This document shows, piece by piece, positions 59,271 through 64,000 of a stretch of DNA of 64,000 nucleotides. A program made the position numbers and the translations under genes. This DNA is from Ziziphus jujuba. Lineage: Eukaryota > Streptophyta > Magnoliopsida > Rosales > Rhamnaceae. Where the stretch lies: NCBI RefSeq assembly GCF_031755915.1, contig NC_083387.1, positions 6,633,501-6,697,500 of the forward strand. The letters run 5' to 3'. Within the stretch, counting starts at the first letter, position 1. Each line of letters begins with the position of its first letter. A model generated the notes under the pieces. It had not been told where the DNA came from and did no database searches. It saw only the letters and a list, made by a program, of their open reading frames with translations.

Positions 59271-62200
59271 TCATCTGCCATCTATTCCAGCTATGTCTCT
59301 GCATAGCTTCAGCTTCTCTTGAGCAACAACTTTTGTTAGCATATCTGCTGGATTCTCTTTTGTGTGAATCTTCATCAGTTTCAGCAACTGTTGATCTATT
59401 ACTTCGCGTATCCAATGATAGCGGATGTCAATGTGCTTTGTACGGGAATGATACATTGAGTTTTTGCTCAAATCCATGGCACTTTGATTATCACAATGTA
59501 TCTTGTAGTCTTCTTGCTTGATGCCCAATTCTGTGAGAAAACGCTTTAACCACAACATTTCCTTACCCGCTTCCGCTGCGGCAATGTACTCTGCTTCAGT
59601 AGTGGATAAAGCAACACACTTCTGCAATCTTGACTGCCATGACACAGCTCCCCCTGCAAAAGTGTAGAAATAACCTGATGTAGACTTTCTATTATCAGGG
59701 TCTCCGGCCATATCTGCATCTGTATAGCCTTCTAAGATTGGATCACCTCCCCCGTAGCTCAAGCACAGCTTCGATGTACCTTTAAGATACCTGAGAATTC
59801 ATTTGACTGCTTCCCAGTGTTTCTTTCCACGATTTGAAAGAAATTTGCTCACAACACCTACTACGTGAGCAATGTCTGATCTGGTACACACCATTGCATA
59901 CATCAGACTTCCTACCGCTGAAGAATATGGTACTGAAGCCATCTCCTCTATCTCTTCTTTGGATGAGGGGCACATTCTCTTACTCAACTTGAAATGATTT
60001 GCAAGTGGAATGCTGACCGGTTTGGCTTTATCCATGTTGAATCTCTTTATCACCCGTTCAACATACTTCTCTTGAGATAGCCATAACCTTCTATTCTTCC
60101 TGTCTCGGATTATTTGCATTCCCAAAATTTGTTGAGCTGGTCCTAAGTCTTTCATATCAAAGGACTTAGACAATTCTTTCTTCAGCTTACTAATCTTCAT
60201 TGCATCTTGTCCAACGATCAACATGTCGTCCACATATAGCAAAAGTGCAATGAAGTTTCCACCTGAAAATTTTTGAATATAAACACACTGGTCTGCTGCA
60301 GTCCTTTTATAACCTTGACTCACCATAAACGAGTCAAACTTCTTATACCATTGTCTTGGTGCTTGCTTGAGGCCATACAAGCTCTTCTTTAGCTTGCATA
60401 CGAGGTTTTCTTTCCCTGAAACCTCAAATCCTTCTGGCTGCTCCATGTAGATTTCTTCATGTAAATCACCGTGAAGAAATGCTGTTTTCACATCCATCTG
60501 TTCAAGCTCTAGGTTTAGACTTGCTACTAAACCAAAAATGACTCGAATTGAAGTCATTTTTACCACTGGTGAAAAAATCTCATCAAAGTCAATTCCTTTC
60601 TTCTGAAGAAACCCTTTGACCACCAATCGGGCTTTGTGTTTCACCACCTTTCCGCTGCCATCTTTCTTGAGCTTGAACACCCATTTATTCTTTAGTGCCT
60701 TCTTTCCTGTTGGAAGCTCAACCAACTTATAAGTATGATTTTTCTGCAAGGATTCCATCTCATCTTGCATTGCTTGCAGCCACTTTTCCTTCTCTTGATG
60801 AGAAACAGCTTCCTGGAAACTCTCTGGCTCCCCCTCTTCAGTAAGCAGAATATACTCAGATTCTGGAAATCTCTTTGATGGAATTCGGCCTCGCTCAGAT
60901 CTCCGAACTTGTAAACCACTGGTTTCAGGAGATGTACCATCATCTGATCGCTGTGATGGCCCTGCAGCTGCTTGAGAGGATTGAGTCTCCCCCTGCTCAA
61001 TATCCCCTTCTTCCTCCTGGTCTGCTTCTGGTATATCTCCATGCACCTCATTATCTTCTGTGGCTATTTGTGCTGGTGCTGGATTAGGACAAAAATTCTC
61101 GGCACTAGAACTACAATTAGGAGACATTCTGGGCTTTTCAATGTCTTCCATTTTCTGGTTTTCATGGAATACTACATCCCTGCTTCTAATAACCTTCTTT
61201 GTTTTCGGGTCCCATAACCTGTATCCGAATTCTTCATCTCCATATCCTATAAAGATGCATGGAGTAGATCTTGCATCGAGCTTCTGTCTGAGCTCCTTGG
61301 ATACATGTACATAAGCTAAACAACCAAACACTCTTAAATGAGAGTAGGAGAGAATCTTACCCGACCACACTTTCTCCGGAATTTCAAAATTCAACGGTAC
61401 TGACGGTGATCTGTTGATTAAGTAGCAGGCGGCACGAACAGCTTCTCCCCAGAATGGCTTTGGCAGCTTAGCCATACTGAGCATACTTCTGACCTTTTCC
61501 ATAATGGTTCGGTTCATTCTTTCGGCTATTCCATTATGTTGTGGGGTGCGAGGGACCGTCTTCTCATGTCGAATGCCGTGTCTTCTGCAGTAGGCATCGA
61601 ACTCCTTGAAAGTATACTCGCCTCCATTATCTGAGCGGAGGCATTTCAGCTTCTTTCCTGTTTCACGCTCTACCATGGTATGAAACAGTTTGAAGTAATC
61701 CAATACCTGGTCCTTTGTCTTCAAGAAATATACCCACACCTTCCGAGAAGCATCATCAATGAAGGTCAGAAAATACTTGTTGCCACCTAATGATTCCACC
61801 TCCATGGGACCACAAACATCAGAGTGCACCAGACTAAGCAACTCTGATTTTCTCGATGCAGAGGAACTGAAGGAGACTCTATGTTGCTTACCAAACAAGC
61901 AGTGATTACAAGGATCTAGCGCAGCATCCTTGCAAACAGTGATAAGCTTCTTCCTTGCCAAAGTGGACAATCCTTTTTTACTCATGTGACCGAGTCTCTG
62001 GTGCCACAGATTTTGAGACGCCTCTCCTTCTGCAATATTGAGGCTATCTGCACATATCTTCACATGAGTCTTGTACAGCGTTCCACAAATATGTCCTCGG
62101 ACGACAACTATGGCACCTTTAGTCATTTTCCATGTGCCTTTGCTGAAGTAGTTGTCATAGCCTTGCTTGTCTAAGGCTGCTCCCGAAAGTAGATTAAGCC

Positions 62201-63287
62201 GAAGGTCTGGAACATGACGGACATCCTTCAAAGTGATTGTACAACCAATATTCGTTTTTATCTGAATATCACCAGTTCCCATAATCTTTGCGAAACTGGA
62301 ATTTCTCATTTTTACCGTACCAAAGTCTCCTGCTTTGTACGTTTTGAAGAAATCTCTATGTGGAGTGACATGGTAGGATGCTGCAGTATCGACTACCCAC
62401 TCAACATCTTGGGTTGATATATGAAGGCATGTCTCTTCTTCGGTGGAGCAGAGCGCCACTTCTCCTGTACAAGTGACTAGTGTCTCTCCATCCTTCTTCG
62501 GCTGATTACCTTGGAGTCTCTGCTCTCTCAACAACTTTCTGCAGTTCTTCTTCATGTGACCCTCCAGGCCACAATGATAGCACTTATACGATGATTTTCT
62601 GCCGTCTGTAGATCTGCCTCTGCTCTTGCTCCTGCCTCTCCCCCTATCTCGACCACCTCTTTGCTGTCTTCCTCTCTCTGTGACGAGGGCATGTGACTGA
62701 TCCATGCCAATGTCCTTTTTCCTGGCCTCTTCATTAAATAGGGCATCCTTAACCATAGACAGAGTAAGTTTGCCATTTGGGGCCGAATTGCTGAGAGAGA
62801 CTACCAATGTCTCCCAACTGTCTGGAAGAGAGCTTAGAAGTAGGAGGGCCTGATCCTCATCCCCTAGTTGGTAATCCACAGCAGATAGTTGATTTACCAA
62901 GCTCTGGAACTCACTGGTATGCTCGGCTACAGAAGTTCCACTCTGTAATGTTAGATGTACCAATCGCTTAAGCAACAGGGCTTTGTTCCGAGCAATCTTG
63001 GCCTGGTACATGTCCTCCAATTTTGTCCAGAGGGCATATGCATCCGTTTCCTTCGCTGCATGATGGAAGACACTGTGGTCGATCCATTGCCTGATCTGAC
63101 CGATCGTTTTCTTGTTTAATTTCTTCCATTCTGCTACTTTGCTGGGATCGGGGTTTTCTCCTTTAGCTTCTATAGGATCAAACAGATCCTTACAATTGAG
63201 GAGATCTTCCATCCGAGGTCTCCAAAGTGTATAATTTATGGCAGTGAGCTTAACCATAGCTCCCGAAGATGATTCTTCCATTGACAT
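59271..63287 (-). pseudogene. Copia gag-pol polyprotein, single in-frame stop
   Basis: The ATG at 63287 (MSMEESSSG) opens 1,162 codons to a TGA at 59801-59799 (HWEAVK then stop then ILRYLKGT); the relative at 36.4 kb has Trp there, so TGG became TGA. The frame then continues to a stop at 59271, a total of about 1,337 residues, normal for copia. Domains: gag; zinc knuckle CYHCGLEGHMKKNC; protease WVVDTAASYHVTP; GAG-pre-integrase LWHQRLGHMSKKGL; integrase with HSDVCGPM, LRSDNGGEYT and QHNGIAERMNRTIME; reverse transcriptase with QMDVKTAFLHGDL and LLYVDDMLIVG; RNase H with TDADMAGD, TTEAEYIA and CDNQSAMDLS. All catalytic motifs are present. The single stop separates RNase H from the rest. Confidence 0.93.
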
Positions 63288-63454
63288 TATGGCTTGACCA
63301 AAAAATGGAGCTGAATTTGGCAAAACGGAGTTAGCCGTTGCGTCCGGAACGGCCGAAAATGGTGGACTTGACTCTTCCGGGATCAAAATATAATTACCAG
63401 AAATTGTGGGGCAAAACTATAATTTCATAAAATTTCTGGGTCAACCTGCAAATA

Positions 63455-63579
63455 CAGAAACTACAGGGGTCAATCTGTAATTTCCAATAATTCAGGGGCT
63501 GTTCCGTAATTTCAGAAAACTACAGGGGTCAATCTGTAATTTCCAATAATTCAGGGGCTGTTCCGTAATTTCAGAAACT
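63455..63579. repeat. Tandem duplication, about 61 bp, in the leader
   Basis: Two copies of a unit with ACTACAGGGGTCAATCTGTA, ATTTCCAATAATTCAGGGGC and TGTTCCGTAATTTCAGAAA, nearly identical. Confidence 0.92.
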
Positions 63580-63602
63580 ATTGATGATGTGGCTGATGGT
63601 GC

Positions 63603-63697
63603 TGACGTGTCAACACGTGGCAAATGACGTGGCTGATGACGTGTTGGCTGACGTGGCAGATGACGTGGCAGGGGTGCGCTGACGTGGCTGCTGACGT
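63603..63697. repeat. Cluster of TGACGT motifs in the leader
   Basis: Seven TGACGT words in about 95 bp, six of them TGACGTG and four TGACGTGGC, plus one ACACGTGGC (G-box-like). ACGT-core sites are bound by plant bZIP factors. Counts are read directly from the sequence. Confidence 0.85.
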
Positions 63698-63945
63698 AGT
63701 CGTCTTCAACCTCCAGACGGCGCGTGCGGCGCGTGGGCGCGTGAACAGTTGCAGAAAAATTTCAGTCGGCGCGTGCGGGCGCGAGGAACATCAGTTTTCT
63801 CTCCGGCGAACTTCGTTGTTCTCCTCTCGTCGGGTACTTTCACCTGGGATTGTCAAATTAATTATTTGAGCAACTTTCCGAAACACCAATTTGAAGAACA
63901 GTGGCTCTGTTTCTTCAAATTTTGAACCCAAGCTCTCAACCTGGA

Positions 63946-63957
63946 GCTCTGATACCA
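63946..63957 (-). promoter_or_regulatory. Primer-binding site of the Tnt1-type element
   Basis: GCTCTGATACCA on the plus strand, an exact initiator-tRNA-Met primer-binding site in element orientation. Confidence 0.93.
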
Positions 63958-63959
63958 TT

Positions 63960-64000
63960 TGTTGTGGTTCTCCGACCACTTTAAAGAAGAAATATGAGAA
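63960..64000 (-). repeat. 5' LTR of the Tnt1-type element (first 41 bp)
   Basis: Matches the start of the 3' LTR at 58842-58882 with one difference (TTTAAAGAAG and TTTAGAGAAG). Confidence 0.92.

Larger units (their letters stand above)
63288..63945 (-). promoter_or_regulatory. Copia leader with two kinds of internal repeat
   Basis: Untranslated leader between primer-binding site and gag ATG. It holds an approximately 61-bp tandem repeat (63455-63579) and a cluster of TGACGT words (63603-63697), listed separately. The frame upstream of the ATG is open for 33 more codons but lacks another ATG. Confidence 0.7.
58842..64000 (-). mobile_element. Tnt1-type Ty1/copia retrotransposon, nearly intact, runs off the right edge
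   Basis: The 3' LTR is 58842-59236 (395 bp, TGTTGTGG to TTCACA), followed by the polypurine tract complement ATTCTCCCCCTCC. The gag-pol frame spans 59271-63287, a repeat-rich leader follows, the primer-binding site complement GCTCTGATACCA lies at 63946-63957, and the 5' LTR starts TGTTGTGGTTCTCCGACC at 63960. The visible 40 bases of the 5' LTR differ from the 3' LTR at one position. The element interrupts RLP-2; the bases before it, TGTAC (58837-58841), are the candidate TSD, with the partner off-window. Confidence 0.93.

Noticed and set aside
59052..59521. Overlapping plus-strand open frames rich in Gly, Trp and Cys
   Set aside because: They come from a 15-bp tandem repeat in the LTR and from the antisense strand of RNase H.

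Overview
This is a plant nuclear window, almost certainly from a eudicot and plausibly a woody one such as Rosaceae (the lineage is inference). The DNA is AT-rich. Host genes are split by GT-AG introns, and the rest is transposable elements and decayed gene copies. The only host genes that look functional are at the left end: the first coding exon of a cytochrome b5 gene (minus strand, 836-922, remainder off the left edge) and a complete four-exon 60S ribosomal protein L13a gene (plus strand, 3461-5172) with a site II/telo-box promoter typical of plant ribosomal protein genes.

The rest is best read as the ruin of a cluster of LRR receptor-like protein genes (RLP, EIX-type, all minus strand). 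RLP-A lies at 6150-7299. RLP-B is split into 28400-28745 and 19905-20254. RLP-1 lies at 39242-42218 and RLP-2 at 55080-58841. Two further 3' remnants lie at 38285-38620 and 49690-49960. RLP-1 and RLP-2, with their 3' flanks, form a segmental duplication (about 37.56-42.2 kb and 49.06-58.84 kb). Both genes are dead, by different lesions.

Transposons sit inside this cluster, several with clean boundaries and target-site duplications (TSDs). They are: an 8,145-bp Mutator-like element (MULE, 20255-28399, 9-bp TSD) carrying a broken transposase plus fragments of host genes (actin-related protein 7 and a receptor kinase); a hAT element (43485-49030, 8-bp TSD, 11-bp terminal inverted repeats) with an apparently intact transposase gene, inserted at the 5' end of a tRNA-Ser-like sequence; a decayed Ty1/copia element (32314-37276, TSD GTTTA); a copia element with 186-bp LTRs (50075-54554, TSD TCTTC); a solo LTR (55488-57003, TSD TGTGA) inside RLP-2; and a nearly intact Tnt1-type copia element (58842 to beyond the right edge) that cut RLP-2 near its N-terminal part. 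A deleted copia remnant (11639-12917) and a foldback element (13548-14335) lie further left.

Fragments of other host genes are scattered through the left half: an O-GlcNAc transferase (SEC-like), a purple acid phosphatase, a glyoxalase/VOC protein, and a high-identity partial copy of RPL13A (28759-29670). No CRISPR array, bacterial operon or viral gene was seen. The unusual content is the layered transposon history: the gene-capturing MULE, the tRNA-adjacent hAT, and the nested insertions that dismantled the immune-receptor cluster.
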